Positions 13,190 to 26,439 of a DNA stretch of 64,000 nucleotides are shown here, piece after piece; positions within the stretch are counted from its first letter, which is position 1; every line of letters starts with the position of its first letter. Position numbers and translations under genes: made by a program. A model generated the notes under the pieces. That model saw only the letters and a list, made by a program, of their open reading frames with translations. It was not told where the DNA came from and did no database searches. Source of the DNA: Seriola aureovittata (lineage: Eukaryota > Chordata > Actinopteri > Carangiformes > Carangidae); assembly GCF_021018895.1 (NCBI RefSeq), contig NC_079366.1, forward strand, positions 20,801,896 to 20,865,895. Reading direction: 5' to 3'.

Positions 13190-13800
13190 GTGTGATCTAC
13201 AGTTGAGATCAGGGATCAGACAGTTGATCGGAGAAGACCACGGAGGAGCTGCTAAATGAGAGACGTGCTAATTACAGAGCAGCAGAGGATACATACACAC
13301 ACAAAGCGGAGCCATGGGCGACATTTTTAATACGGCACTAAAGCCTAACGTGCCTCCTCATGCTATTTCACTGCCAGATAGAGGCTCAGAAGGAAAAGAG
13401 AAAGCAACTGGCAGTGCGCCCCACACCGATTGTTAAGCCTGCCTCTTGGCCTGCCTCTAATAACGAGGGAGAGTGTGTGCAAGGCCAATTACAGCTCCCG
13501 TCCTTCAGCAGTCAAACAGAGTAAAACTCCCACTCTCAGCCCCTGTGGAGAGGAGCCACAATCGACCGGAGCCCCCGAGTCTCTCCAAGGGGACACATGC
13601 AGACACACACTCGACACACTTTGTGTGTGCAACTGCATGTCCATCAGCAGGGCCATCTCCCCACACGCCCTGGCTTGCTCCCTTGGTTCAGCTCGAGTAA
13701 GGAAAATGCATCAAATAAAACAGCCACTTTAATGAATTAGATATTGAGCTGTTCATTAAAAAAAATCAAATTCCCTGAAGTCAGCAGGGGAGACACAGTA
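13190..13800. other. CNE candidate
   Basis: About 600 bp with little repeat, including GCTAATTAC (13267-13275) and TTTAATGAATTAGA (13728-13741). Confidence 0.35.
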
Positions 13801-14772
13801 ACAGAGTGTAACCTGGGGATGAACGCGACTTGTTTAGAGGAGTCGTAAAACACAGCAATGTGATGACGTTACTGAATGTTTGCCAGAAAAGTGACTTGTG
13901 TTTGGGAAAACAATGTTTAATGTTTTTTTTTTTTTTTTTTCTGTCACCTCTCGTATAAATAGTTTGCTGTACTCGTAATTTCTGGTGGTAAAAGTTTAAA
14001 CAAATGAAGTTTGTTGTATCAAAAATAGAGAGATGCTGCGATTGAAATCTTTGCAGATGAAAACAAAAGGGTTGGGTGACTTCTCGGCTTTTTGTGAAAA
14101 AAAAAAAAAAACCCTGGCTAGAGTAAAATTATACATCTGCGCAGGCAGATACCTGTTTTTATTGGCTGACAGTTGAGGTAGTACTTAAAACCTATGCTGC
14201 AGCCTCTCCCAACACCGCTGAGTACTAGTGTTTCTACATGGACTTAAAAGACATGAAACACACTCCTGCTCCCCAAATTTACATTGTGAAAATGTACATT
14301 GCTTTCTGATAAAGAAAAAATGAAAGCGCACGGCCATTCAAATTTTCTCAGCAATCAGTCAATGAATGACCAGTCAAACGAATGCCACTGATGAAGGTGG
14401 AAACAAAGGATATTTTTCCTTGTGTGGTTTTATCTCTGGTGAGTCACCAACAGCCTTGCCCCCATTTGATGGAGAGATTTAAAGGATGCTGTACTGGCGC
14501 TCTCCTCCTTCTACTCTGCTTCTCCCTGGATGAATGTGATCGAAACAGCCACATCTCCCTACTGTTTTTTCACAGTGACAGCCTTTCTCATGAATTAAAA
14601 GAGGAACCCATTGATTTTCCCATTGCTTAAATTTGCAACTTAATCCCCCAGATATGTCTAGGATGTACTGCTCTGTCAATAGACGGCACCGCCACTGACG
14701 AAAGGCAGCACTGATTCTCACTGGAGAGAAGGAGAAGAAAAGGATGACAAGACAAAGGAGAGAGAGAGAGAG

Positions 14773-14830
14773 AGGTTAGCACAGTGGTTAGCGTGGTGGT
14801 TTCTGGCTCTGGGTTCAAATTCTACATTAT
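14773..14830 (+). repeat. Possible tRNA-derived SINE head fragment
   Basis: GGTTAGCACAGTGGTTAGCG resembles a pol III A box region, and TCTGGGTTCAAATTCTAC resembles a B box, with roughly tRNA spacing. The fragment is preceded by (GA)n and no SINE body follows. Confidence 0.45.
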
Positions 14831-17449
14831 GCCACCCGAAAATGTGTGTTGACTATTAGCATTGACTCAGATGAATTACCACAAACATAACACATCGTCT
14901 TACTGAGCCACCAGGAGAATGAGAAAGAAGCATAACCCCGTCATCTTACAGCTACTTTAGTCCGCTTTGCCAAAGAGGCAAACACACCACATCATTATGT
15001 TTATAAGGCTAATAAACCAATCACCATTCTACATCTGTACAGTGTAACCAGCCATTCGGCATGGCCTTCCAACGATCAAATATCATTATATAACGAAAAG
15101 CCAACACACTGGAAATAAGTTGTCTGGGACTGAGATGGAAAAAGCACACTTGTCCCCTCTGAGTGAGGGGTTTGAGGAAGTAACAGGATATCACGACCTC
15201 TCCCCAGGAGCAAACAAGGCAGAGAGCCCATGCCCTAATTCACAATAAGCACCATAATGTTCTCGTCTGACTCCTAATGTAGTCTATAAATCTCTGGTAC
15301 TCTGCTCTACATCAGTGTAATGCTTGGTATTAATAGCCTGATATGTAGCGCGAGTGCGGAGAAGCCTATAGGCTGAGCTTTGCTTTTTATCTCCACATGT
15401 ACAAAATGAAAACAAAGTCATTATTTAGAAATGTGAGAAATATGGAATTCTGGGAAGGCATTTGACAGTGTTCTGAGGAATAAGTGGACACTATATACAG
15501 TATAACACAGGGTGACCCTTACAGATTTCACCCTCCTACACTCCATCTCTGGTTGTAAACCCTATCCCATAAGCCTCTGGGGTGGTATGGCTCCTTGCCA
15601 GTAGCTGTGCTGTTGTTGGCAGTGGATTTCCTTTGTGGCCTCAGTACTTGTGTAGACCATAACATGATACACACAAAGGCCGACAAGCATACACCAGTGT
15701 GCACACTCTCATACACGCACATAATCGGCATATGCTGCGCATTGTGCACGCACATCAACACACGTAATTATGCACAAAATCACCATTCTCACCACTTATC
15801 CAGAGAAGACCCGCAGCCTCATAGGAAACAAGGAGGGGGGGGGGGGAAAGCACAATGTATCCTTGACGTGGGTTCATCTGTTTCCAGTTTGGTGCAGATG
15901 CTCAGGTTTTATTGCAGCAGTCTAGTATTTCATGGCAGATTTAGCCAGTGGTTTTGTTCTCCGCTCACTACAGCTCTAATGATGGCACATCTCTTGTAAA
16001 TTGTGGCACACCAATAATACAGTTTGTTGCTTGATTCCACCAACTTGTATCATACAGGCACACGCATAGTTTATGCTCCTCTCACTGTGGTGTCCAAAAA
16101 AAAAAAAAATTCACTGGCATAATATACATGCAGTGGGGAACACAGAATTAATGTACAGGTAATGTCTGGACTAGATAATTGACCTGTTTGTTGTTGAGAA
16201 TGTTTCATCAGGGCTGTTGCTGAGGCTGGAACTTGATATAAAAAAATGGCCACATGTTCTGCTCATGTAGTGGTGAGCTTATAATGATCTTCAGCCCTCG
16301 TGTGCTCCTCCTGTCAACAGTGTTTCTGCATTAACCATTTCACCATAAACCAAAGAAATGTAAATGATCTGTTCTGAATTTGAATATCAGCGCTTTTTGA
16401 GTTTGTGTTTCGTTTTTAATTGTTATGTTGAATTGTTTAATACCACTACTTATCATTTACGTTACTACTGCTTTTACAATTACTGTATCTGTCGGTTGCC
16501 TTCTGTGCACTACCATTTCCTGGTGGCCAGATGTTGCCACAGACCAAAATCATTCTGCAAGTTAAAATTGAAATTGTGTAGTTGTAGCTTGTCTAGTCCT
16601 CAAACTTCTACTCTATAACTGTTACATGACAGCGAATCTAATCTGCAGAAACTGCTTTTCAAAATTCAGATGCAAATCACAGCATTCAGTTTCTAAAATG
16701 CCCACACAACTCACATTCAGGACGTAGAATTCAAATTCAAAACCCAATTTAAAATAACAGTGGCATAACTTTTACCCCACACACTCACTGGAACCCCTTT
16801 AAATTTAATCTTTGGGTTCATCACAAAAACAGCTGAGTAAAATTTAAATAAAAAAACACACAGTTAATGTACTTCCTACACCCTGTCAGCTTCCACATAC
16901 GCACACATTTATTTCCCCCTCTCTGTGTGTCAATGCCAGCAGCGCACACAGGAGATGTCTTTCCGTCTCAAGACAGAAGTGTAGCGCTGAGTGTCTCTTA
17001 ACTGGCTCGTTTAGTCCTGATGGCTTAAATGATTTCATCACTATTAATGACAGGGACCGTGGCTCCCTGCGACTAGTTGCCAGATGCTCAGGGACCGCTG
17101 AAGTTCCCTCTCTCTTCTTCTCTCACCCAGCTGCCTCCTCTCATCCCTCCTTCTGTGCAGTCTAATGATTGTCCTCTACATGCCCCCTACTACCCTATTC
17201 TTCCTATTTTCCTCAGCCGCTGTGGCCTCCTATGGATACTAAAACACGGTGTAGAGACACAGTGTTGGCACTCACATTGCATGAGCGCAGGGTCAGTGTG
17301 CTGCAAGGCTGCAACGCTGTTAACAAGTCACCCGACCAGCATGTAATTGTCGTGAACGCACAAAGTGCTGAGAAGTTCAATGAAAACAAGATTTCAGTGA
17401 AAACACATTCTCTCTCTGTGTGTCTCTCTCTCGCTCTCACTCTATCTTT

Positions 17450-17780
17450 CCCTGAGCTATTGGGCGAGCCAACAAATCAGCTATCAGCCCAGTTCCCGAG
17501 CTACTACGGAGGTCAGAGGTCAGATAAAGAAGGTCAGCTGGTGCCAGACCAGGCTGCCCTCAGAGGTCTTTCCTCCAAATGGAATCAAAAGCCTTTTTGA
17601 CGGCTGCGAGCTCTCACCGCACTGAGCCCCTGCCTTCATTAGCTTCCTCACGTAATTGTTGAGTTAATTTTGAGACAGATGTATGCCCTTGTCCTGATGA
17701 ATTGATGTGATTTTCATTCATTTGGATAATGAAAGAATTAAGTACCATTTTGGTCTCTCTTTTTCTCCTTTTCCCCGTCT
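17450..17780. other. CNE candidate containing the triple AGGTCA cluster
   Basis: Repeat-free from 17450 to the CT-rich tail near 17760, with the DR1 at 17510-17522 and several ATTA/TAAT cores (for example TTTGGATAATG near 17720). Confidence 0.45.
17510..17536 (+). promoter_or_regulatory. Perfect DR1 nuclear-receptor site plus a third half-site
   Basis: AGGTCA (17510-17515), one base G, AGGTCA (17517-17522), then a third AGGTCA at 17531-17536. A 1-bp-spaced direct repeat is the classic site for RXR heterodimers, HNF4 and COUP-TF (NR2F). It lies in a single-copy, motif-rich segment. Confidence 0.6.
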
Positions 17781-17852
17781 CCTCTGTCTTGTTGAGCTCC
17801 TCCGTTCCAGCTAAGTAATGACATTTTAATTCTAACTGTGTGTGTGTCTACA

Positions 17853-17855
<3 letters not shown>

Positions 17856-17909
<54 letters not shown>
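17856..17909. repeat. (GT)n microsatellite
   Basis: About 27 GT units, preceded by a shorter interrupted GT block at 17838-17847. Confidence 0.9.
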
Positions 17910-17913
<4 letters not shown>

Positions 17914-18539
17914 CAGGAAACTACTGCTCTTTGGTGAATGCAAAAGCTTTTGTCTTTCGTGCCACTGTAGGCAATATGCTTAGGTAAGGGTTAAATACAC
18001 ACAAGTTGCACAACCCCTAAATAAATGAGCCCTCAAACCTACAAGAAAAAGGGGGTCCGCTGCACAGCCTGAGAATGAATCCTCAAAGTGTACAGTTTCG
18101 TGAACTGGTGCATAGTACAGTAAAATTAGAAATCACCCCTTCAACATGTGTTTTCACTATGTAAAGTGCAGGTAGAGTTTCCCCTCGTATTCAGCCTTTG
18201 GATTTAATACAGTAACTGATTGCTACTTTTAAGAACTGCCAAATGTCATGCACTGCTTTTTGTTTCACACAGCAAATGAGGTTGTGCGAGGTAAATTTCA
18301 GTTTAATCAGTTCCTTTCACCTTATAAAAAAAGAACATTAATACCAATTCAGCAGTACTCATTATTAAAGGTTGTCATTTTGTGTGATCAAATAAAAGCA
18401 CACTCGCTCTTGCAGTGGGTCTGGTATAAGACATAGAATAAAACTGTGTTTGTGTGTTGTTCTGGATATAACCGTGTGTGTGCGTGTGCCAGTGTGCGTG
18501 CATGTGTGTGTGTGTCAGTGTGCGTGCGTGTGTATGCAG

Positions 18540-18860
18540 TTATAATTTCCCAGAGCCTAAACCTTCATTGATTCAGTTGCTCTTGTCTTCCCATGAAACA
18601 GAGAGAGGATTATGCCTTTAAAACGAGCTTTCTCATTGCAGATATTAGGTCATTAATTTCACAGGCTTACATATGAAAATATTGACTCTTCCCAGACACC
18701 CCACTATATCCTCTGTTCCAGCCACAGCCTTGCATAAATAAATCTTTTCAAGTATACAATATTGATACGACATTGATTTATTCGTTTGAGGATCTAATAA
18801 ATAAGCAAATGTATTGAATTATAGTTTAATTACTAAGGTTCTCAATTGATTTGTATGGGA
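18540..18860. other. CNE candidate
   Basis: Single-copy AT-rich DNA with CATTGATTCAG, GGTCATTAATTTCAC and CATTGATTTATTC. Confidence 0.3.
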
Positions 18861-20079
18861 AATTTTGAGCATTATATGTGCCATATAGCAAAAATAAAAT
18901 CCCACTATAAGCTACAAGATCTGATCAAAACTTCCATAACTAGAAATCCTGAGTTTCTATTTCAGTACTCTTAGTCAACATTTTGAAAAAACACAAATTA
19001 CATTTAATTTGAAGATGATTCCACTTCTGCGTCAAAGTGTTCGACCTTGCTTTGCTTTCCACAGCAGTTCCCATTCTGAGTCCCACTGAGATAAATTATG
19101 TGTCTCAATGAAATGTGAAAACGACTGCATGACGCAGTTATTCTTCGAATCCATGCTGACTTGTCATTCCCGTAAATTAAATGAATCTCTGATTCATTGT
19201 GTAGACGGCGGGACCCTGAGGAGCAAGACCCAGCCACATATGCACGCTAAAATTATCCAGGTCATACACAAAGACAAAAAGAATAAGACACACAGCCATC
19301 CAGTGGGAGCGGGTGGGAGATGGGTGCAGCTTTATGTCCCCACATAGCGGACAAGGGAAGGGCAGGCTTCGGGGAAACAAAAGAGCGGGAAAGAGGGAGA
19401 GAGGAGAGAGGAGAGTACAAAAGTTGACAAAGGTTGTCACAGACTAGTCACAGCACAGGAGGAGGGGAAGGGAAGAGGTGGAGGGGAGGGTATGTTCCAA
19501 CCTCTCACATCTGTTATTCGTTTGTCCCGAGCTGGGAAGAAAATAGCAGGAAGCGTTCTGGTGGTGGCGGAAGATGAAAAGACAAGAAGATTGAATAAAA
19601 AAACATGTGTCGCACATGCACTGCGGCTGATTGGATGCGTCCCATGGATTATCCCCGTGAGGCGCTGCCAGCTTGGAAAACACGCAGAAGCCGCGTTTGT
19701 ACACACACATAAGCACAGAGGAAGATTCCCCTGATTCATAAAGCAGCTTGGCACATACACCCTCCCTCTGTCTACACAGCACAGTGTCAGAGTCAGATCT
19801 ACGCCTGTGGCCCTGACACACTGGTGTCTAACCAAACCTCCCAGTTTTGTTTTGGCCATCATTACACTTACTGCTGCTACAGCTCCTATTACACTGTCTA
19901 CAACAGCTCACATCTGGGCTCCTGTGCTAAAACACGTTTTACTCAAAAAGCAAAAGCTTGTATCATTTGTCAGACTAAGTGGCAGTCTTTTGCTTTCTTC
20001 ATTACCGACACACCAGGTGTGTACAACAGACGCAAAAATAGAAACAGATGCAACAGTCATCGAAAACGCGACATGACAA

Positions 20080-20470
20080 TGCCAAGTGGCAGCCATTAAA
20101 AGCTCGTCACCCGCCCACACGGTGGGACCTCCCATCGCTAACGAGCTGAAATGTGGCGGGACACAGACAGGTAGGAGTAATGCCTCCACAATTATGCAAA
20201 GCTCGCATGTGTGCACATGGATGCACGCGCATGTGTTTGTGTGTGTGTGTACGCACATGCATGCATGTGCACGTGTGCCGTGCCACTTAGGGCCCATCCC
20301 ACAGCTCATTAACAGTAATAAGTGACTGCCGCCACTTCTTTTTTGTCAGTGGGGATGCAAGCCAATCAATAGGGTCATTTCACATCATAAAGGCTTACCA
20401 GAGCACATTATGGCACTTGTTCATGGCTGGGAATGGCTGCCATTAGTGGCATAGCCAGATTAGATAAGGG
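20080..20470. other. CNE candidate split by an imperfect GT block
   Basis: 20080-20215 and 20280-20470 are repeat-free and motif-rich (CTCATTAACAG; GCCAATCAATAGGGTCATTT). The GT/CACATG block between them is short. Confidence 0.35.
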
Positions 20471-20637
20471 TTGGGTAGGTGAGAGGTGGGAGGGAGGGGG
20501 GCAGATGGAGAAAGAATTAAAGAGGAGAGAGGAGGGAGGTGGATCAATATATGGATAGTTATGGAGATAACATCACAATAGGGTGTCTGGGAAAGATAGC
20601 ATATAACAGACTTCTTTCCCCTGTGGAAGTGAGTTTA

Positions 20638-20761
<124 letters not shown>

Positions 20762-21848
20762 GAAGTACAAGGTGTGTGTTTGCTCAAGCCTCAATGTGTA
20801 TGAACACTTGTCTATGAATGAGACCATTGAGTGTGTGTGTGTGTGTGCTCAAATTTGAGCATGTGTTATGAGAGAGTATGAATTACAGCGATCTAATCTG
20901 CACTATGCACAGTGTGTGTGTGTGTTTGTGAGAGAGTGAGTGAGTGCGTGAGTGGGTGCGTGTATGTGCATGTATCTGGGGGTGTGGAGGTGTGCGCTTT
21001 ACTTTGGCATATGCATGTTCAGTCCTGTTTAATTACAGATCAGGCTTTGAGGCAGAGGCAAACAGTGCTATAATTACAGGAAACACCTCCTTTAATATTT
21101 TATGGAAATCTACCCCGTGTGTGTGTGTGAGTTGTAAGTTGCACATATTTATTCAGTGTGAGAGAAACAGAAGAAGAAAATCAGGAAAGAGAGAGAGAGA
21201 TATCTATATGGAGTGCTTCTTCTGAATGACTTCTTGTTCTTGCCTTGTGATCTAGCGCCTTTCTTTTCATCCCTCCTTCACTCTTCACAGTCTCTCATTT
21301 CAGATTTGTGTTTCCAAATGGCTTCGCTAAACGCCCCCTTTTCCCCACTTTTGAACTGCTTGCCTCTCAAATATTTATGATAGAGAAAGAGGGAAGAGAC
21401 TGAGATCAATCCATTAAAGATGAGCAACATCTCAAATGCATAAAGAGGGGTGATGAACACACTTGCTCAGGGATGGCAAGGTGTAAGCCATGGCTTAATG
21501 CTTAATGACATACCATGGAGTAGGTTTACTTTTGATTCACTACAAGAGAGGGAGTGCTGGGAAAATAGAATACGTTTTTAAAGCGGGAAAAAAACATAAG
21601 AGGGTGAGCAAAATAAAGGTAATACTTATACTGTTTACTTTATGCGGATTTTAAATTTGTTCTGCATCTGTTTTCCTGCATAACCAAACCTTGGTCCTGT
21701 ATTATATTTTCCCTCACTCAAGATTTAAAAATAAAAAAATGTGTGTCAGCAGCAATTGACAACAACAACAGCTGGAAGTATGTATATAACAACCACAAAA
21801 AAATCACAGTATCATGTTAATGAGTGGATAGTAACTTATTTATTTGTG

Positions 21849-21871
21849 TTTTTTTTTTTTTTTTTTTTTTT
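21849..21871. repeat. Poly-T run
   Basis: Twenty-three T, possibly the antisense poly-A tail of a retroposed fragment, but no element body was recognised to its right. Confidence 0.7.
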
Positions 21872-21999
21872 CAAGAGGGGCAGGCAGAGGCCAAGCTGAA
21901 CACATGTTCCTTCTTAGCCTGCAGTGACACAAATGTATGCACACACACATAGACACACACACACAATTGCAATATGCTAACACTCTTAACACTAAGCCA

Positions 22000-22013
22000 G
22001 TGCCCCCTACAGT
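22000..22013 (-). promoter_or_regulatory. Possible CTCF core motif
   Basis: On the minus strand ACTGTAGGGGGCAC matches most of the CTCF core (AGGGGGC present; upstream CCA weak). Confidence 0.35.
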
Positions 22014-22165
22014 GCCTGACACACTGGGGGACTGGGAGCAGGCTTCACTGGTAGCATGCTTTACTATTCTTTGATATGCACCAGTCATTAAAAATAGATG
22101 GCGAGCAATCATTACAGGCATCAGAATTAATCTAATTACCCTAGCGCACTAGGCCTCTTTGGTAT

Positions 22166-22203
<38 letters not shown>
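22166..22203. repeat. Poly-G run of 38
   Basis: Thirty-eight consecutive G on the plus strand, inside an otherwise single-copy, motif-rich segment. Strong potential for intra- or intermolecular G-quadruplex; the exact length is error-prone in sequencing. Confidence 0.85.
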
Positions 22204-22205
<2 letters not shown>

Positions 22206-22272
22206 TTCTGCAAACAGAGCCACCCGGGCGCAAATATAGTATAAGCAGAGAGGCCGAGGATGTTACATGGCT

Positions 22273-22301
22273 GTGGTGGTGGTGGTGGTGGTGGTGGTGG
22301 G
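22273..22301. repeat. (GGT)n trinucleotide repeat
   Basis: About nine GGT units, 70 bp from the poly-G run. Confidence 0.85.
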
Positions 22302-22593
22302 GATAATCCGCCTTGACTTATTAATATGCGCAAACAAGATTTAGCTTCACAAAGCAAACAAATGAAGCAAGTGCTAAGAGGAATGAGGGGAAGGGGGGGG
22401 GGCAACGGAGTGCGACATGGAGAGAGAGAGTGCAAGATCGAGGGAGAGCAAGAGGAGATAAATTATTTAAGCCTGTGTGGACTGTATGGAGAGCTGCAGC
22501 TACCAGTGGTAAAAATGACCAGAAAAAACATGTTCCTCATTTCATGGTTGCACCTTAAAACTACATTTCTTCAGTAGACTTTAAAGAAACCTT

Positions 22594-22860
22594 AGGCTAC
22601 GTCCACACTCATATGTTTTGGTTTTAAAACGCTTTGGTTTTGTGACATTTACAGCTGGTGTCCATACTCCCGAAAACAGAGACTTTTGGAAAACGCTGCT
22701 AGCCCCGTTTCAGTTTGAAAACTCAGGGTTGCGTTTTAGTCCAAGCGGAGGCAGAAACATTATGCAGCCTGATTCCCCCTGATTCGGGGGAATCAGTGGA
22801 TAATGCTCCCGATGCTGCTATAATATGAAACCGTGTTAGCGTGGAAGTATGCCTTAACTA
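22594..22860. repeat. Probable dispersed repeat remnant (GGCTACGTCCACACT-type end)
   Basis: It begins with TAGGCTACGTCCACACTCAT and continues with AAAACGC-rich sequence, a form I associate with an abundant fish interspersed element. It contains a perfect 11-bp stem hairpin at 22769-22796. The right end and class are uncertain; no terminal inverted partner was found. Confidence 0.45.
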
Positions 22861-23330
22861 TACTTCAAACCACTTTGGGAGAAGCTTCTGCAACATCACA
22901 ACATGGATCATAATCTGCTGACCTGTTACCTCCTCACGAACACCACCGACATACAAATGCACATCACTAGGGTCATTGTGGACAGACACGAGTCCTTTAT
23001 TGACTCTTGAGTCGATGGAGTGCTTAGCCCACGACCCATCTTGACCCCTGTCATGGGTAATGACTGCTGCAAGGGAGTATGGGTAATATGCACTAAGAAG
23101 TGGGAAGCATCCCGTTTTTTTGTTTTGTTTTTTTGTTTTGTTTTTTTTTTACCTATAGTCTAATCCCTGGCAGGACATGGGTTCAGCTAAGCAGGGGAAG
23201 GTCCGCACAGCCATGATTAAACATAAACACAACTTCTTGCACAACTCCAAGGATCTTCTACAAGTCTGTTTTTTTTTTTTTGCTTAAGAAGGGCCTTAGC
23301 AGGCACTCAGACCAAAAATAGCACGGTGTT

Positions 23331-23352
23331 AAAAAAAAAAAAAAAAAAAAAA
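23331..23352. repeat. Poly-A run
   Basis: Twenty-two A. T-rich low-complexity tracts lie at 23114-23150 and 23270-23281, so the whole 23.1-23.35 kb stretch is homopolymer-rich. Confidence 0.75.
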
Positions 23353-23379
23353 GGCGAGGCGCTGTGTTGATGTGGATGT

Positions 23380-23393
23380 GTTGCTATGGCGAC
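23380..23393 (+). promoter_or_regulatory. RFX X-box-like site
   Basis: GTTGCTATGGCGAC, an imperfect inverted repeat matching the RFX X-box pattern. It lies beside a poly-A run. Confidence 0.4.
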
Positions 23394-25501
23394 TGGTGAG
23401 AAAATTAAATACAAGCCAAGAAGTCCAGTTTGACTTTGAAGGCTTAACAGATGCCGAGAAGGGTTACTAACTTGTGCGCTATTGTGAACGTTGCAGGAAA
23501 AACAGTACACCATACTGTTAATGGTACACAATATCTTTCCAGGAATGTGCACTGATTAGTTGATTCTGAATTATTAGTCTAAAGGCAGCCTTACTCAAAC
23601 AAACTGTTTATTGGGCTTAAGCTAATACATACATATTCAGCTAACTGGCTAAATGTCCCTCTCTTAACTCGCCTGCCTGGGCCTTTACAATCTGTCAGCA
23701 TGTAGTCTCACTTATTGGTCCCCGAGACGAGACAGGCAGAGGTGGCAGTGGTGGTTATGTACTCAGGCTCGACACAGTGCCAAACTCCTCTCTCAGTGGG
23801 TTTGTTGGCCATTCTTTCATCCCAGCATCTCTAATGCTAGCAGACGGTCATTTCCATCTCTTTGATAGTGGGGGTCCCAGCTGTGTTCGAGGGTCTAATA
23901 CCCCTCAACCTCTGTCCCACTCTGCCCCTCCTTCCCTCCTCCATCCATCCCTCCATCACTCCCTCACACAACCAGTCTCACAGCACAGTCTGGATGTGAA
24001 CAAAACCCACAGGAGAGAGGCAGGGAGGGAAGGAGAGAGAGAAAAGAAGGGAGGGAGAGGATAGGAGGGAAGAGTAGAGAGGAAGAGCTAATACCAAATC
24101 TCAGATGGCCAAACCAACCAACAAAAGTCTATCAAAAGCCAGCTCAGCAAACACAACTGCCATACTGATGAGCAGGGAGAGACCCAGAGAGGGAAGGTGG
24201 CGAGGATGGAGGAGGTTAGTTTACATCACTATATATCACTTTAGTTGAAGCTGTGGCTGCAGTTGTTTAAAGGGAGTCCTTATCTTCAAAATCACAGACG
24301 CAACTGGTGACTAGCACTATACTATACTAGGTGGTTACTAAGTGAAATTGAAATACTAAGGATCTGCAGGGCTTCCACATGCTAAGTGGACTGCTCCCAA
24401 AGAGATATAACCACCTTATATCTGCAATCCCAAATCAAAAATACATAAAACAATAAAAACAGAGTCTCTACACAGGAACCAGACTGAGTAGATACAAATT
24501 AGCCTTACTTTGCCAGATTCTTATGAATGACAAATGGGCTCAGCATACAGGGCGTTTGTTAAACACACAAGGCAAAACCAAAGAAAAAAAAGGAAATCAT
24601 ACTGGAGACATTGAAAAAGACTGTTGAGGAAAGATAGAGACAAAGACAGAGGGAGTCAGGCACGTCTATCTGTTTACGTTTGAATAGATGGTATTACAGG
24701 GCGGTCGAGTGTGGTATATTTTTCAAAATGAAAGCTCTTTTTCGGTGTTGTCATTATTTATCGCAATGTGCACACATACGCACACACAAATGGAGAGAGA
24801 ATTAAGAGAACTGTAGGTGAACTGTAACTGTAGGTACCATGTGGAAAGACACAAGAAAGCGAAAAACCCAGAGACAATTTCACCAGCACCTCTCTCGCAC
24901 GAAGGACATAATAGCACTGAGAGCAAAACGACTCAATGAAACAGGAAAAGTGTATTTCTTGGAATCCACTTACACTCAAATTACAGTGACATTCTTGGCA
25001 GAGCTTACAGCACAGGGGTAACACAATGTACTGTAGCAAAAAGAGCTTTTGGGACACTTATCAGGGCTACGACACGAAAGACCAAACTATTAGCATGCAA
25101 GAAGAAAAAAAAACAGGAAGAAATCAAATCAACCAAAGAATAGAAAAAATAGGGCCTGTTTTCTTGGCAGCATTTGAATCCAACTTCTTCAGTTTTTTTT
25201 TTCTCTCTTTCTCTTTTTCTCTCCCTCCTACCCGCCGTCACCAGGTTAAGTTACAGACATGAGGCTGAAGGAATGAGGGAGGCAGAGTGGTAACATACGG
25301 TACCATGAGGAGCGAGACGCCGGCTGGCCCTCCCTGACATGGCGTGTGCACCGAGCAAAGACCCGTCCCTGGCCCCCACAGGCAAGCACACACAGAAACG
25401 CACCCACAAACACACACAGTGTTTGGACAGCATATGTAAAGTACATATACAGACCAATCTGCCAAATGCAAGCAGATGATATGATTGTGTTCTCCTGAGT
25501 A

Positions 25502-25524
25502 CGCACACACACACACACACACAC
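25502..25524. repeat. (CA)n
   Basis: About 11 CA units; related degenerate CA blocks flank it at 25386-25419 and 25537-25555. Confidence 0.8.
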
Positions 25525-26181
25525 GGAAGATAGACATACACATACGCACACACAATTGCTTCACACCCCCCTTGCCTCACTTCCTTCCTCCCTCCCCTCC
25601 CTCTGCGGCTCACTCTGCATGTGTCCTGTCATATCTCCTTCGGCCCCATAATTGTCCCAACTTATGGTGTTTCTTCCTGCAAGCCACAGTTTAGGGGAAG
25701 TGAAATCCTTCTAAGTGACTGTCACAATGCATCAGCCTCAGGCGAGGGACACACGCCCGCTTGCTCTTCTCCCCCTTCCTCCCTCCCTCCTTCAGTCCCC
25801 CTGGCTGCCTCCCTCCATCCCCCCTCTCTATCCCTCACTTTAAGTGTTTTTCTTGCTGATATGCTCCACTTGCGCTTTCACTCCATCTCTCTCCATCGCT
25901 CTGTCTCTCTTTTTTTTTTTCAATGCAGTCACCCTCCCAACACTCACTTCACTTCCTCCCTCTTTCACTCTCTCGTTGTCTCTGTCCCCTCCTTGCATTT
26001 AACCTGAAGGGAGGGCTGTGGTCACAACATCACACTGTCATTATGCCCTGGCTATGACCTGCTCTCCGCATAATCCTTGCTCCCCCGGACTCCACCAGCC
26101 AGGGGAAGCAGAGGTTGAGTTGGCATCTACTTCCCATTTCCTATGAAGGGACGATCACTTCTTGACACACTTTCAAACGCA

Positions 26182-26183
<2 letters not shown>

Positions 26184-26219
<36 letters not shown>
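26184..26219. repeat. (CA)n
   Basis: About 18 CA units. Confidence 0.9.
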
Positions 26220-26221
<2 letters not shown>

Positions 26222-26439
26222 AGCTAAAGGAGATCAGTGTGTGTTCTCTGGACAACCAGTGTGACCTTTGTCATGACCCTGACATGTCACAACCCTGTGA
26301 TCCATGTGTCACTTCTTCTTTGCCTCTGACCTTGGTCTGTCACCCAGCAGACTAGACACAAACACCCTGTTTCTCTTGTTGCGCCTCACTACACACGAAA
26401 ACAGTGACTGGTCTTTCCTGTCAACCAGATGTATGATCT

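Larger units (their letters stand above)
22060..22340. other. CNE candidate interrupted by poly-G and GGT repeats
   Basis: AATTAATCTAATTACC (22125-22140) lies just left of the 38-nt G run. ACTTATTAATATGCGCAAAC follows the GGT repeat. The repeats look like expansions inside a once-continuous element. Confidence 0.4.

Noticed and set aside
14077..14110. TTCTCGGCTTTTTG resembling the start of U2 snRNA
   Set aside because: The match is limited to about a dozen bases; the rest of U2, including its branch-point recognition region, is absent.
14174..14183. TGAGGTAGTA, identical to the first ten bases of let-7
   Set aside because: The following bases diverge from let-7 and no complementary arm for a pre-miRNA hairpin is present downstream.
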